Positions 1 through 9,212 of a stretch of DNA of 64,000 bases are shown here, in pieces. The notes beneath the pieces were generated by a model. The model did no database searches. It saw nothing but the letters and a program-made list of their open reading frames with translations, and was not told where the DNA came from. This stretch comes from Chelativorans salis (GTDB lineage Bacteria; Pseudomonadota; Alphaproteobacteria; Rhizobiales; Rhizobiaceae): the NCBI RefSeq assembly GCF_025336525.1, contig NZ_JAOCZP010000001.1:1054001-1118000 (forward strand). The letters are read 5' to 3'. A program made the position numbers and the translations under genes. How positions within the stretch are numbered: position 1 is the stretch's first letter; every line of letters starts with the position of its first letter.

Positions 1-2052
1 TTCGGCGATCGGCGCCTGCTTAGGATCAGCGTGAACGCGCAGGGACCACGTGCCGCGCATGGCATTTTCGGGCAGCGCCAGGTCTACGGCGTGGCCGCCA
101 AGCTCGGCGCCCTGCGAGACGATGCGGCGGTCCTCAACGCCGTCGGGGCGCTGGAAGATGAAGATCAGTGGGAGGTTGTCGACCGCCTCGGCGGAAGGGT
201 CTCGCGCAAGGGCCGCCGCGTGCACCGTCTCGCCGGCACGATAGATGCCACGCTCGGTCCAGGCGAAGACGTCGAGCGGGCCGGGCGCCGGGCGCCCCTC
301 AACGCCGCGGTCCGACAGGTCGAAGCCGGCGCGCGTCATGTCGACGAAGACGAAATCCTCTTCGCCGCCCTCGGCGAGGAGGGCGGCTGGCGCAAGCCCG
401 GCGTCACCGCGCACCGTGCCCGGCGCGAAGCGGGCGTGGCCGTCGCCGTCCGTTGTCGCCTCGCCGAGCACCTCGTTGTTGCGCGCAAGCAGCGTCAACT
501 TAATGCCGGCAATCGGCTTGGCCGTAGCGAGCGAGCGGGCGAAGACGGACAGCCCGTCCTCGCCGGCGAAGGTGGACAGACCGATGTCCGATATCAGGAA
601 CCACTGGGTAGCACGGCTGTCCCAGCGCTCACTCAGGTCGCCTTCGGGGACGGCGGTGAGCATGTAGATGCCGGGCTTGCGTTCCGGCATCGCCTCGTCG
701 ATGGGGATGCTGGTGACAACGTCCTTGTTCAATCCGGAGGCGATGTCGATCGTGCCATGCCAGACTGGCTCGCCCATGTCTCCGGCGACCTCGTCTATCT
801 CGTAATCACTGAGCTGCTGGAGGAACTTCGATTCCGTCATCAGCCGTGCCAGGGCGCGGTCGCCTACACGGTAGAGCGAAAGCTCGGCGCTCGAGGCATT
901 GACCGAGACCAGGGGGATGCCGCGCCGGGCGCTCGACGGCAGCACGAAATTGTCGCCGGTGAAGCGCAGGGCGGGAGCGCGGTCGCGAATATAGATTTCC
1001 AGCGGCACCGGCTCGGAGATCACCTCGCCGATCGCCGCCGGCAGGCCCTGGCGGATGACGACGCGGTGTTGCTCGCCATGCTTTAGGCCGGTGACGCAGA
1101 GTTCCTTGTCGCTCTGGTTGATGGCTGCGGCGGGTGTGTTGTCGACGGTCACGTATTGCGCGTAGTCAACGCCGCTCTTGACCAGGTCCTCGGAGAACTG
1201 GACGCAGACGCGCGGTGTGGCGCTGTCGGCATCGACCGAGTGATCGACGACGCGGAAGCCCTTGCGGCGCTTGAGATCGGCATAGAGCGCCTGCACGCTT
1301 GCCGAGGAGTGAAGGGCGAGGCTCGCCTCGTAGGCGCTGATGGCCGGCCGGAAGAGGCTGCGCAACTCCAGCGCCCCGGCGAGCGCGGCCAGCGCATCGG
1401 CGCGTGCCATCGCGGTACGTGACAGGCGATAGGCGGTCACGGCCGCACCCGTGGCGGCACGCTGCAGCCTATAGGGGGTCTGCTGGTCGGCGGGCGTGGC
1501 CTGCGTCGCGGCGCGGGCAAGGCCGGTCCATAAGGAGGCATTCTCCGGCTCAACGGCAATGGCGGCGGTGTAGTCGCGTATCGCGGTGTGTGCATCACCA
1601 CCGGAAAGCGCCTGGTCGGCGGCGGAGGTGAGGGCGACGAAACCGGCGTCGCCCGCGCTGGCGTTGCGCAGCACCTCGCTTCGATATTGCTCGGCTTCCT
1701 GCAGGACATGGCCCGGCACGAAACGCAGCTCGGGCGGCGCGCCGATGTCCGGCTCGGCGCGGGCAGTCACCACCTTACCGGCGACCGCGCCGCTAAAAGG
1801 GTTCAGGACGTTGAAGTCCGACTTCAGGAAGCACCAGCGGGCGCGCGTATTGTAGGTGAAGGCCCGGCATTGCCGGTTGCCGAGACAGGCGCTTTCGCAC
1901 TGATCCAACGAGGCGTCCTGCTCGGTACGCAGATCGAAGCCGAAATAGTCGCTGTCCTCGGTGGTGACGATGCGCCTGGCATCCTGCGCGGCGGCGGGAA
2001 CCGTCAGCGCAAGGACAAACATGAGTAAAAGGAGCCCACGCAACGTGCACAT
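1..2052 (-). CDS. Alpha-2-macroglobulin family protein, N-terminal part (runs off left edge)
   Basis: Partial gene: the first 684 codons are present and the frame stays open to the left edge. The start is an ATG preceded by GGAGGA, giving a signal peptide (MCTLRGLLLL..., cleavage after about AAAQ) without a lipobox Cys. A PAN/Apple-like module follows at about residues 30-75 (Cys residues in DQCESACLGNRQCRAF and a later WCFLKSD). Further on come a repeat-like helical stretch and the beginning of the MG domains. Bacterial A2M proteins are thought to trap proteases in the periplasm and usually work with penicillin-binding protein 1C; the thioester region would lie outside the window. Family assignment comes from recognising the N-terminal architecture seen in rhizobial homologues. 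It is divergent from the protease gene at 2242. Confidence 0.75.
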   Translation of the reverse strand, partial: MCTLRGLLLLMFVLALTVPAAAQDARRIVTTEDSDYFGFDLRTEQDASLDQCESACLGNRQCRAFTYNTRARWCFLKSDFNVLNPFSGAVAGKVVTARAEPDIGAPPELRFVPGHVLQEAEQYRSEVLRNASAGDAGFVALTSAADQALSGGDAHTAIRDYTAAIAVEPENASLWTGLARAATQATPADQQTPYRLQRAATGAAVTAYRLSRTAMARADALAALAGALELRSLFRPAISAYEASLALHSSASVQALYADLKRRKGFRVVDHSVDADSATPRVCVQFSEDLVKSGVDYAQYVTVDNTPAAAINQSDKELCVTGLKHGEQHRVVIRQGLPAAIGEVISEPVPLEIYIRDRAPALRFTGDNFVLPSSARRGIPLVSVNASSAELSLYRVGDRALARLMTESKFLQQLSDYEIDEVAGDMGEPVWHGTIDIASGLNKDVVTSIPIDEAMPERKPGIYMLTAVPEGDLSERWDSRATQWFLISDIGLSTFAGEDGLSVFARSLATAKPIAGIKLTLLARNNEVLGEATTDGDGHARFAPGTVRGDAGLAPAALLAEGGEEDFVFVDMTRAGFDLSDRGVEGRPAPGPLDVFAWTERGIYRAGETVHAAALARDPSAEAVDNLPLIFIFQRPDGVEDRRIVSQGAELGGHAVDLALPENAMRGTWSLRVHADPKQAPIAE

Positions 2053-2191
2053 CGCATTCCTCCAGGCGCTGCCGCTATCGTCCCCATGATATTCGCCCAG
2101 TTTCGTGAAGGCCTGTCAACAGCGGGCGCGGAAGGTCGGTCAGGACAACCTTACTCCTCTATAACTTTCAGTTGCGCCAAGTTCGGACTTT

Positions 2192-2207
2192 CCGGCTGCG
2201 CAGCCGG
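2192..2207. repeat. Perfect 16-bp palindrome upstream of first subtilase
   Basis: The sequence CCGGCTGCGCAGCCGG is a perfect inverted repeat 35 bases before the start codon of the first subtilisin autotransporter, in the 189-base gap shared with the divergent macroglobulin gene. It could be an operator or an mRNA hairpin; nothing else in the gap identifies a regulator. It has no following T-run, so it is not a typical terminator. Confidence 0.4.
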
Positions 2208-2241
2208 CGAAGAGACAAATGCGGCATAGAAAGAGAAGCAC

Positions 2242-4665
2242 ATGGGAGACACGATCCGCCGGCTGCTGGCCGGTGCAGCATGCGCGGTCATTGCCGGCTG
2301 CGGAGGGGGTGGCGGCAGCAGCGACCCGGGGCTGGGGACACCGCCACCCCAGGAACCCGGTCCCTCTCCGAGCCCAGATCCGGAGCCGGATCAGCTGACG
2401 CTGGATGCGGCGGCCGCCGCTAAATACGCTATGGGAAGAGAGTTCGGCAACCTCGATCCCAGCCACAATGGGGAGGATAATCATCGCAAGAGATACGGCT
2501 ACCCGAATGGCTGCACGGCGGAGGCCCTGCGCGGTGCCAATTGTGCCAGCGCCGGCAACTACCTCCTGCAGAACATTCATTTCGCGCATACCGCGAAACT
2601 ACCCGACGGAACCAAGCTGCGCGGACAGGGCACGCGCATTGCGGTGCTGGATTCCGGTTTCGACGTCGACCATCAGGAGCTGGAGGATAAGGACATCGTC
2701 GCCTATGGGGACCTACCGGTTCACAGACATGGAACCGCGGCGGCTGCGGTAGCCGCAGGCAAGAAAGACGGCAAAGGGATCATGGGCGTGGCGCCGGAGG
2801 CGGGCCTGCATCTGGCCGCGCTTCCGAAGGATAACTGGGTGCGGCCGGTGATGGAGGCTACGAAAGACGCAGCGGAGCATGGCGCCGTCGTACAGAATAA
2901 TTCCTGGGGCCTAGCGGAAGAATACGACACCGCTGCCAACGACCAGTTGGCGGACTTCAACGCCGCCGGCGCCAATTTCGCAGACTACGCCGATTTCCTT
3001 TCCTTGCGCCTCGGAGCCCCGGCGGGAGACCTGCGGGATCTTTTCGAATCCTACAGAGACTTTCAGAAGACGGGCGTTATCGTTTTCGCGAACTCCAACG
3101 ATAACGAACTCGGCGCAGCGGTTTATCCGGATAAGAACAAGGCCGATGTCGAGGCATGGGCCGCGCTGCCGGTATTCCCCGGCTATGAGGATCTTCGCGA
3201 GGCTTGGCTCGTCGTCAGCAACGCTTTCTTCACGGTCGATGAGAAAGACGGCAGCATTCTCGACGCCGAGCTCCTATCGGCGCCCTGCGGCTCGGCCGCC
3301 CGGTTCTGCCTGACAAGCGACGGAACGGCGCACGCTCCGAACCCGGATTGGGGCGACGACGGATATGGCGTGTCAAGCGGCTCCTCCCTTGCCGCGCCGC
3401 AAGTGTCCGGCATGATCGCCCTTCTGGCCCAGGCTTTCCCGGACCTGTCGCCTGCTGAATGGACGGCCCGTCTCCTGGCAACGGCGCGGACGGACTGGAA
3501 GAGCTTTCAGCAGTCGATAATCGGTGAGCAGACCTTTGCATCCGGCATCACCCATGCCTATTCCAGCCTATACGGTCATGGACTGCCGGATATGAAGGCG
3601 GCGCTTGCGCCTGTAGGGAAACTGTCCGTCGCCAGCGGCGACAACGTCTTCTCCGGAAAGCGCACCAGCCTTGCCGCCGGCATCGCCACGGCCGCTCCGG
3701 TGATCGGCAACGGTGTCGCCAAGGCGATCGCCGGGCGCGAGGTCATGGTGATCGACGCGTTGGGAACGGATTTCTATGTGCCCGGCAAGGCGCTCGGCGG
3801 CAAAGCCGCCGCCACCCAGCCGGCCGGCACCGCCGATGCGCGCGACATGGTCGGCAATGTCGAACAGGTGGCAGGCACCTTCGCCTTCATGGAGCGAGGA
3901 GGCGGCGCGCCCGTTCCTCTGCACGACGTCACCGTGCCGAAGCTCTTCTTCTCCCAGTCTCTCGGCCATCTCGGGGGCAAGACAGCCTTCTCGCGCCTCT
4001 TCCCCCTCAACGGGAAAGGCAGGTTTCTGCAACTTGCCGGCCATATCGGCCAGGAGGGCGATGGCAGCGACGCTGCTTTCTCCCTATCGCGCCTGGCGGC
4101 CAGCGACAAATTCGCCACGGAACTTTCCTTCTCCTTCGGTCATAGCGCCGGCGGCTTCTTCGGAGCGGAGACGCGTGGTCCCTTCGTTGCTGCGAACAAC
4201 ACAGGAAGCGCGGCCGCCGGTCTAAGCTTCAGCGCCGCGTTGCCCGACGGCTGGTCCGTCGGCGTCTATGCGGAGCTCGGCAGCAGTTTCGTCAGGGCCG
4301 ACCCGACGGCGCTGGTGGATTACGGTGCGTCCGCCTATGCCAGCGGCGGCCTGACCGCCCGCCGTCGCGGCGTCATCACCGGCCGGGACACCGTCGACCT
4401 CTATGCCGGCGTGCAACCGCGCCCTGTCGCCGGCAAGGCCGACGTCCACCTACCGGTGGGGCGCAAGGACGACGGCACCATTCTATATGACAAGCTGACC
4501 GTGGATTTGGCTGAAGCGGACATGCCGCTGCGCCTTGGCCTCGTCTATCGCAACCGTACGAATAACGACTTCGACATGCTTTTCGGCCTCAACACCGACT
4601 TCACGGCCAGTAGGGAACCCGACCCTGCGCTATCACTCTCGCTCGGGTTGAAGAAGACGTTCTGA
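2242..4665 (+). CDS. Lipoprotein autotransporter with subtilisin-like (S8) serine protease domain, copy 1
   Basis: An 807-residue protein with a lipoprotein signal peptide (lipobox VIAGC, lipidated Cys about residue 20), then a Gly-rich and Pro/Ser-rich linker (21-50). The S8 catalytic domain spans about 105-440: Asp137 in VLDSGF, His163 in RHGTA, an oxyanion Asn near 219-220 in QNNSWG, and Ser382 in GSSLAAPQVSG. The last roughly 270 residues alternate polar and hydrophobic residues and end in ...SLGLKKTF, with a terminal Phe as in outer-membrane beta-barrels, which suggests type Va secretion. The architecture resembles SphB1-type maturation proteases, which sit on the cell surface and cleave other exported proteins. 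It is followed by a close paralogue 139 bases downstream, with which it may share transcription. The natural substrate is unknown. Confidence 0.85.
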   Translation: MGDTIRRLLAGAACAVIAGCGGGGGSSDPGLGTPPPQEPGPSPSPDPEPDQLTLDAAAAAKYAMGREFGNLDPSHNGEDNHRKRYGYPNGCTAEALRGANCASAGNYLLQNIHFAHTAKLPDGTKLRGQGTRIAVLDSGFDVDHQELEDKDIVAYGDLPVHRHGTAAAAVAAGKKDGKGIMGVAPEAGLHLAALPKDNWVRPVMEATKDAAEHGAVVQNNSWGLAEEYDTAANDQLADFNAAGANFADYADFLSLRLGAPAGDLRDLFESYRDFQKTGVIVFANSNDNELGAAVYPDKNKADVEAWAALPVFPGYEDLREAWLVVSNAFFTVDEKDGSILDAELLSAPCGSAARFCLTSDGTAHAPNPDWGDDGYGVSSGSSLAAPQVSGMIALLAQAFPDLSPAEWTARLLATARTDWKSFQQSIIGEQTFASGITHAYSSLYGHGLPDMKAALAPVGKLSVASGDNVFSGKRTSLAAGIATAAPVIGNGVAKAIAGREVMVIDALGTDFYVPGKALGGKAAATQPAGTADARDMVGNVEQVAGTFAFMERGGGAPVPLHDVTVPKLFFSQSLGHLGGKTAFSRLFPLNGKGRFLQLAGHIGQEGDGSDAAFSLSRLAASDKFATELSFSFGHSAGGFFGAETRGPFVAANNTGSAAAGLSFSAALPDGWSVGVYAELGSSFVRADPTALVDYGASAYASGGLTARRRGVITGRDTVDLYAGVQPRPVAGKADVHLPVGRKDDGTILYDKLTVDLAEADMPLRLGLVYRNRTNNDFDMLFGLNTDFTASREPDPALSLSLGLKKTF

Positions 4666-4804
4666 ATGTGCGTGACTGGCGCTTGGCAAACCGCGGACCC
4701 TCCAATAGCTTCTCCCTATATTAATAGTTATGATTCGTCTGGTATGGGCGAGTGTAGAGTAGGGGTCTATGGGCTGCTTCGTGAAAGCAGCGAGCCGGGG
4801 AGCC

Positions 4805-7153
4805 ATGAGGGATTTTACACTGCGGCTGATCGCCGGTGCGACGTTTCTGCTCGTTGCAGGCTGCGGGGGCGGCGGCAGTAACAGCGACAGCAATGGCGGC
4901 AGTTCACCACCGGACGATGAGCCGCCAGCCAGCTCTTCCGACTATCCGGTGATGAACGAGACGGCTGCTGCCAGCTATGCCGCGACTTCCGAGTTCAAAG
5001 GGGTCGATCCCTCCTGCAGCGGCAGTAGGAATCCCGGCTGCAGCGGCACCACCAACTACGCCCTGCAGAACATCCACTACGCACATACGGCCACGCTCGA
5101 CGATGGAACCAGGCTGCGCGGCAAAGGCACGCTGATTGCTGTCGTCGACGATGGTTTCCGCCGTAGCCATCGAGAATTCTCCGGCAAAACGATCCACACT
5201 TTCTTCGGCGGTCAATCGTTTGCGACGGAAGATCACGGCACGGGTGTCGCCGGCGTCGCTGCCGGCAACGCGGACGGCAATGAGATGATGGGTGTGGCGC
5301 CGGAGGCGGACCTGCATCTGACGTCCTGGGAGTCCGTAAGCAATACCAGCGGGCTTCTGGACCATCTGGCCGCAGCCACCGACGACGCGGCATCGCGGGG
5401 CGCCGTGGTGCAGAATAACTCGTGGGGATTTGCCGAGCAGACCGCCGCTGACGAGGAGATGGCAGCCTTCGAGGCTTCCGACGCGGAGAGCTATGCGGAA
5501 TATCTCGCCGGAGGGAACACCAGCCTGGCGGCGGACTGGCAGAACCTGTTCGAGGCTTACGACAATTTCCAGGAGACGGGAGTCGTCGTCTTCGCCAACT
5601 CCAATAACCAAAATCTCGGCGCGGCGGACGACGGAGAGAGCGATGCCTCCTCCTGGGCAGCACTCCCCCTGTTCGTGCCGGAGCTTTCCGAGGCCTGGCT
5701 CGCCGTCAGCAATGCGCGTTTCACGGTCGATGAAAGCGATGGCAGCATCCTTGATGCCGAGCTTCAGTCGGCACCCTGCGGCTCCGCCGCCAGGTTCTGC
5801 CTGACCAGCGAAGGCTACACCTACGCGCCGACCGCATCGAGCAATACGTCCTACGGCGTCGCAACCGGCACGTCCTTCGCCGCGCCGCAAGTCTCGGGGC
5901 AGATCGCCCTCCTCGCCCAGGCTTTTCCAAATCTGTCGCCGGCAGAGTGGACCGTGCGTCTGTTGGCGACGGCGCGGACGGGATGGGATGGCTTCCAGAA
6001 CTCGAAGGCCGGCGAGCAGACGTTTGCACCCGGCGTCAAACACGCCTATTCCAGCCTCTACGGCCACGGCGTGCCGGACATCAAGGCAGCGCTTTCGCCG
6101 GTCGGCGGACTGGCCATCGCCAGCGGCGACAATGTCTTTTCCGGGCCGCGCACAAGCCTCGACGAAGGCATCGCCACCGCCGGCCCGGTTGTCGGCAATG
6201 CTATCGCCAAGACGCTGGCCAAACGCGACATCATGGCGGTCGATGCGCTGGGAACGGATTTTTACCTGCCGGGCAGGGCGCTCGGCGCCGAGGGCGCCAA
6301 TGGCGGCTTTTCCTCGGGTCAGGCGAATGCGGGCCAGCTTGCCCGCAATGTCGAAGGGGTGGCAACGAGCTTCTCGTTCCTGGAGGCCGGCTCCATCGCC
6401 GTTCCTGCCCTGGAAGACGCGGCGGTGCCGAAGCTGTTCTTCTCCCAGACGCTCGCCAATCTTGGCGGCGATACCGCCTTCTCGCACGTCTTCCCGCTTG
6501 GAGAGGGGCGGTTTTTGCAGTTCGCCGGGCACATGGAACAAGTGAAGGAAGGTAGCAGCGCGGCCTTCTCCCTGTCGCGTCTGACGGCACGCGAGAACTT
6601 CGCCACGGAGCTTTCCTTCTCTTTCGGTCACAGCGCCAATCGCTTTTTCGGCAATGCCGCGAACGGCCCTTTCCTACCGGCGGAAGACACGGGCAACGTA
6701 GCCGCGGGCTTCAGCATCAGCACCGCGCTCTCGTCCGCCTGGTCTGTCGGCGCCTATGCCGAGTTCGGCAGCGGTTTCGTGGGGGACGATCCCTCGGCGC
6801 TCGTCGACTACGGCGCCTTCGCCTATGCCAGCGGCGGCCTCTCGGCCCGCCGCCGCGGCGTTATCACCGGGCGCGACACGCTCGACCTTTATGCCGGCTT
6901 GCGGCCCAAGACGGTCGCAGGCAAAGCCGACCTCAGCTTGCCGGTCGGCCGCGATACGGATGGCACCATCCATTATGAAGAGATCGGCATCGACCTAGCC
7001 AAGGCCGACTTGCCGCTGCGCCTCGGCTTTGTCTACCGCAACCGCACAGCGAGTGATTTCGACGTGCTGTTCGGCCTCAACACGGACTTCGTGGCGGGCA
7101 GCGATCCCGATCCGGTGCTTTCGGTCTCGCTGGGATTGAAGAAGAAGTTCTAG
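4805..7153 (+). CDS. Lipoprotein autotransporter with subtilisin-like (S8) serine protease domain, copy 2
   Basis: A 782-residue paralogue of the preceding gene. The start at 4805 (GGGGAG just upstream) gives a clean lipoprotein signal MRDFTLRLIAGATFLLVAGC; an in-frame ATG at 4769 would add 12 residues before it and spoil the signal. Catalytic residues are Asp115 (VVDDGF), His144 (DHGTG) and Ser357 (GTSFAAPQ), with QNNSWG for the oxyanion hole. The C-terminal barrel again ends in Phe (SLGLKKKF). Similarity to copy 1 runs through the protease domain, a Cys pair in SAPCGSAARFCLTS and the whole barrel. The N-terminal linker and the loop before the first catalytic residue differ. The pair looks like a tandem duplication followed by divergence of the exposed parts. 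Confidence 0.85.
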   Translation: MRDFTLRLIAGATFLLVAGCGGGGSNSDSNGGSSPPDDEPPASSSDYPVMNETAAASYAATSEFKGVDPSCSGSRNPGCSGTTNYALQNIHYAHTATLDDGTRLRGKGTLIAVVDDGFRRSHREFSGKTIHTFFGGQSFATEDHGTGVAGVAAGNADGNEMMGVAPEADLHLTSWESVSNTSGLLDHLAAATDDAASRGAVVQNNSWGFAEQTAADEEMAAFEASDAESYAEYLAGGNTSLAADWQNLFEAYDNFQETGVVVFANSNNQNLGAADDGESDASSWAALPLFVPELSEAWLAVSNARFTVDESDGSILDAELQSAPCGSAARFCLTSEGYTYAPTASSNTSYGVATGTSFAAPQVSGQIALLAQAFPNLSPAEWTVRLLATARTGWDGFQNSKAGEQTFAPGVKHAYSSLYGHGVPDIKAALSPVGGLAIASGDNVFSGPRTSLDEGIATAGPVVGNAIAKTLAKRDIMAVDALGTDFYLPGRALGAEGANGGFSSGQANAGQLARNVEGVATSFSFLEAGSIAVPALEDAAVPKLFFSQTLANLGGDTAFSHVFPLGEGRFLQFAGHMEQVKEGSSAAFSLSRLTARENFATELSFSFGHSANRFFGNAANGPFLPAEDTGNVAAGFSISTALSSAWSVGAYAEFGSGFVGDDPSALVDYGAFAYASGGLSARRRGVITGRDTLDLYAGLRPKTVAGKADLSLPVGRDTDGTIHYEEIGIDLAKADLPLRLGFVYRNRTASDFDVLFGLNTDFVAGSDPDPVLSVSLGLKKKF

Positions 7154-7325
7154 CCCGCCGGTTACCGGCAGGACCTCGCGCGCCACATAGCCGAACCCCG
7201 CAATTCCAGCTTGCCGGTCATGGCTCGACTTCTGCCGTTTTCGCACCGGTGCGTGTTGTTGCATGTCGTCCGCCACCATGCTTTTCTCGATCACACGCGC
7301 GGTCGCGCCGAAGGGAAACGTTGCA

Positions 7326-7949
7326 GTGCTTGTCCTCATAAGTGTCTTCGCCATCTTCATCCCGGCGCTCGTGCTGCCGGGGCCGGATTTCGTGGCCGTG
7401 GTCCGCTCGTCGATGACCGGCGGCACACTGGCGGGGTTGAAGACGACGGTCGGTGTTTCTGTCTGCCTCGGCCTCTATGCGACGCTGAGCCTGCTGGGGC
7501 TTTCGGCAATCCTGATGGAGTTTCAGTGGCTCGCCTGGGCGATCCGCGTTCTCGGCGGCTGCTATCTCATCTATCTCGGCATCCGGCTGGTGTTCGCAAA
7601 GCCGCAGGAACTGGCGGTGGACCAGGCGCAGAGCGGCGCCGGCCGCAGTCCGCTCATCTTCGGGTTCCTCGTCACGCTGACGAACCCCAAGGCGATCGTT
7701 CTGTTCGCCAGCGTTTTCGCGACCTCGATCACCGCCCAGACGCCGGTGTGGGTACTTATCGCCATGGTGGTTCTCGTCGTCTTGAGCGCGCTTGCCTGGT
7801 ACTCGCTCGTCAGCCTCTTCATGTCGTCGCGGCTCATCCTCAGTCGATTTTCCGATGCGCGGCATTGGGTGGAGCGGGCGGCAGGCGTGTGCTTCGTGGG
7901 GATCGGCGGCCGCATCCTCGCCGACAGCCGCAACCCTGTGACCGTTTGA
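7326..7949 (+). CDS. LysE/RhtB family amino-acid exporter
   Basis: A six-helix membrane protein of the LysE superfamily, which exports amino acids or related metabolites across the inner membrane. The signature PGPDF lies near the N-terminus, and the family's GxxxxLTNPKA motif appears as FLVTLTNPKAIVLF in the middle. The GTG start at 7326 has AAGGGA nine bases upstream and gives 207 residues, the usual family length. An ATG at 7263 in the same frame would add 21 residues and has no clear ribosome-binding site. Substrate cannot be inferred. It reads in the same direction as mrp, 77 bases before it, but operon membership is uncertain. Confidence 0.85.
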   Translation: MLVLISVFAIFIPALVLPGPDFVAVVRSSMTGGTLAGLKTTVGVSVCLGLYATLSLLGLSAILMEFQWLAWAIRVLGGCYLIYLGIRLVFAKPQELAVDQAQSGAGRSPLIFGFLVTLTNPKAIVLFASVFATSITAQTPVWVLIAMVVLVVLSALAWYSLVSLFMSSRLILSRFSDARHWVERAAGVCFVGIGGRILADSRNPVTV

Positions 7950-8026
7950 CCCTTCCGCCGCCAGCGCTTGGTATTTCCGCGAAACATGACTATCTGGCAG
8001 GCGAACACGAAGGAAAGCGAGCCGCA

Positions 8027-9178
8027 ATGAGCGCCGTCACCCGTCAAGCCGTCATCGATAAGCTCAGCACCATCAAGGGACCGGACCGTGAAGGCGATAT
8101 CGTTTCGCGCGGCCTGGTGTCGGAGATTTTTATCGCCGACGGCAAGGTCTTTTTCTCCATCACTGTTCCCGCCGACCGTGCGCAGGAGCTGGAGCCCATG
8201 CGCCAGGCTGCCGAGGATGCAGTGAAATCTATTCCCGGTGTCGCAGGTGCCATGGTGGCGCTGACGGCGGAAAAGCAGGGCGGCGGCATGGGTGCGACAC
8301 CGCAGCCTCAAGCCGCGCCGCGGCCGCAGCAAAGGAGCCCGGCGGCTTCCCAAGGGCAGCAGCCGGCGAAGGCCGGTGTGCCGGGGATAGAGGCAATCAT
8401 CGCCGTGGCAAGCGGCAAGGGCGGCGTCGGCAAGTCCACCACCGCCGTCAATCTGGCGCTGGGTCTCAGTGCCCTCGGGCTGAAGGTGGGCATTCTGGAT
8501 GCCGACATCTACGGCCCCTCCATGCCGCGCCTCCTGGGGCTCAAGGGCAAGCCGGAGATGGTGGACAGCAAGACGCTCAAGCCGATGCAGGCGTACGGGC
8601 TCGAGGTCATGTCCATCGGCTTCCTCGTCGAAGAGGAAACGCCGATGATCTGGCGCGGGCCGATGGTCATGTCAGCGCTGCGCCAGATGCTGCGCGACGT
8701 TGCATGGGGGCCGCTCGACGTGCTGGTGGTCGACATGCCGCCCGGCACGGGTGATGCCCAGCTCACCATGGCCCAGCAGGTGCCGCTGGCCGGTGCCGTC
8801 ATCGTATCGACGCCGCAGGACCTTGCTCTCATCGACGCTCGCAAAGGGCTCAACATGTTCCGCCGCGTCGACGTGCCGGTGCTCGGCATCGTCGAAAACA
8901 TGAGTTATTTCATCGCCCCCGACACCGGCAAGCGCTACGACATCTTCGGCCATGGCGGCGCGAGGAACGAGGCCGAGCGGCTGGGTGTGCCCTTCCTGGG
9001 CGAGGTGCCGCTGACCATGGATGTGCGCGAGACATCGGACGCCGGCACGCCGGTGGTCGTCTCGAACCCCGAAGGGGCGCAGGCGAAGGTTTACCGCGCT
9101 GTGGCGGAAAAGGTGCTGGAACGGATGAGAGCCGAGAGCGAGGCGGCCGGAGAGGCCCCGGCGATCGTTTTCGAGTAA
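8027..9178 (+). CDS. mrp: Mrp/NBP35-type P-loop ATPase, Fe-S cluster carrier
   Basis: A 383-residue protein of the Mrp/ApbC family, which binds and transfers Fe-S clusters in the cytoplasm with ATP hydrolysis. The N-terminal MIP18-like (DUF59) domain is at residues 1-85, followed by a Pro/Gln/Ala-rich linker (about 88-122). The P-loop domain carries the deviant Walker A motif GKGGVGKST, DADIYGPSMPRLLG and the Mrp signature VDMPPGTGDAQLT. The conserved block around ENMSYF reads ENMSYFIAPDTGKRYDIFGHGG, so the two Cys of the usual CPxC cluster ligand are replaced by Ala and Thr. From memory, many alphaproteobacterial homologues share this. The ATG has AAGGA well spaced upstream. It ends 34 bases from the convergent CoxG-like gene. 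Confidence 0.93.
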   Translation: MSAVTRQAVIDKLSTIKGPDREGDIVSRGLVSEIFIADGKVFFSITVPADRAQELEPMRQAAEDAVKSIPGVAGAMVALTAEKQGGGMGATPQPQAAPRPQQRSPAASQGQQPAKAGVPGIEAIIAVASGKGGVGKSTTAVNLALGLSALGLKVGILDADIYGPSMPRLLGLKGKPEMVDSKTLKPMQAYGLEVMSIGFLVEEETPMIWRGPMVMSALRQMLRDVAWGPLDVLVVDMPPGTGDAQLTMAQQVPLAGAVIVSTPQDLALIDARKGLNMFRRVDVPVLGIVENMSYFIAPDTGKRYDIFGHGGARNEAERLGVPFLGEVPLTMDVRETSDAGTPVVVSNPEGAQAKVYRAVAEKVLERMRAESEAAGEAPAIVFE

Positions 9179-9212
9179 CGAGGCCCGATCTGCTGGCGCC
9201 AAGCGCCACCCC

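Noticed and set aside
4904-6631. 575-residue open frame on the minus strand opposite the second subtilase
   Set aside because: It is a GC-rich shadow: the plus strand encodes a protein with full catalytic motifs, and the antisense product is Arg/Gly-rich with no recognisable domain.
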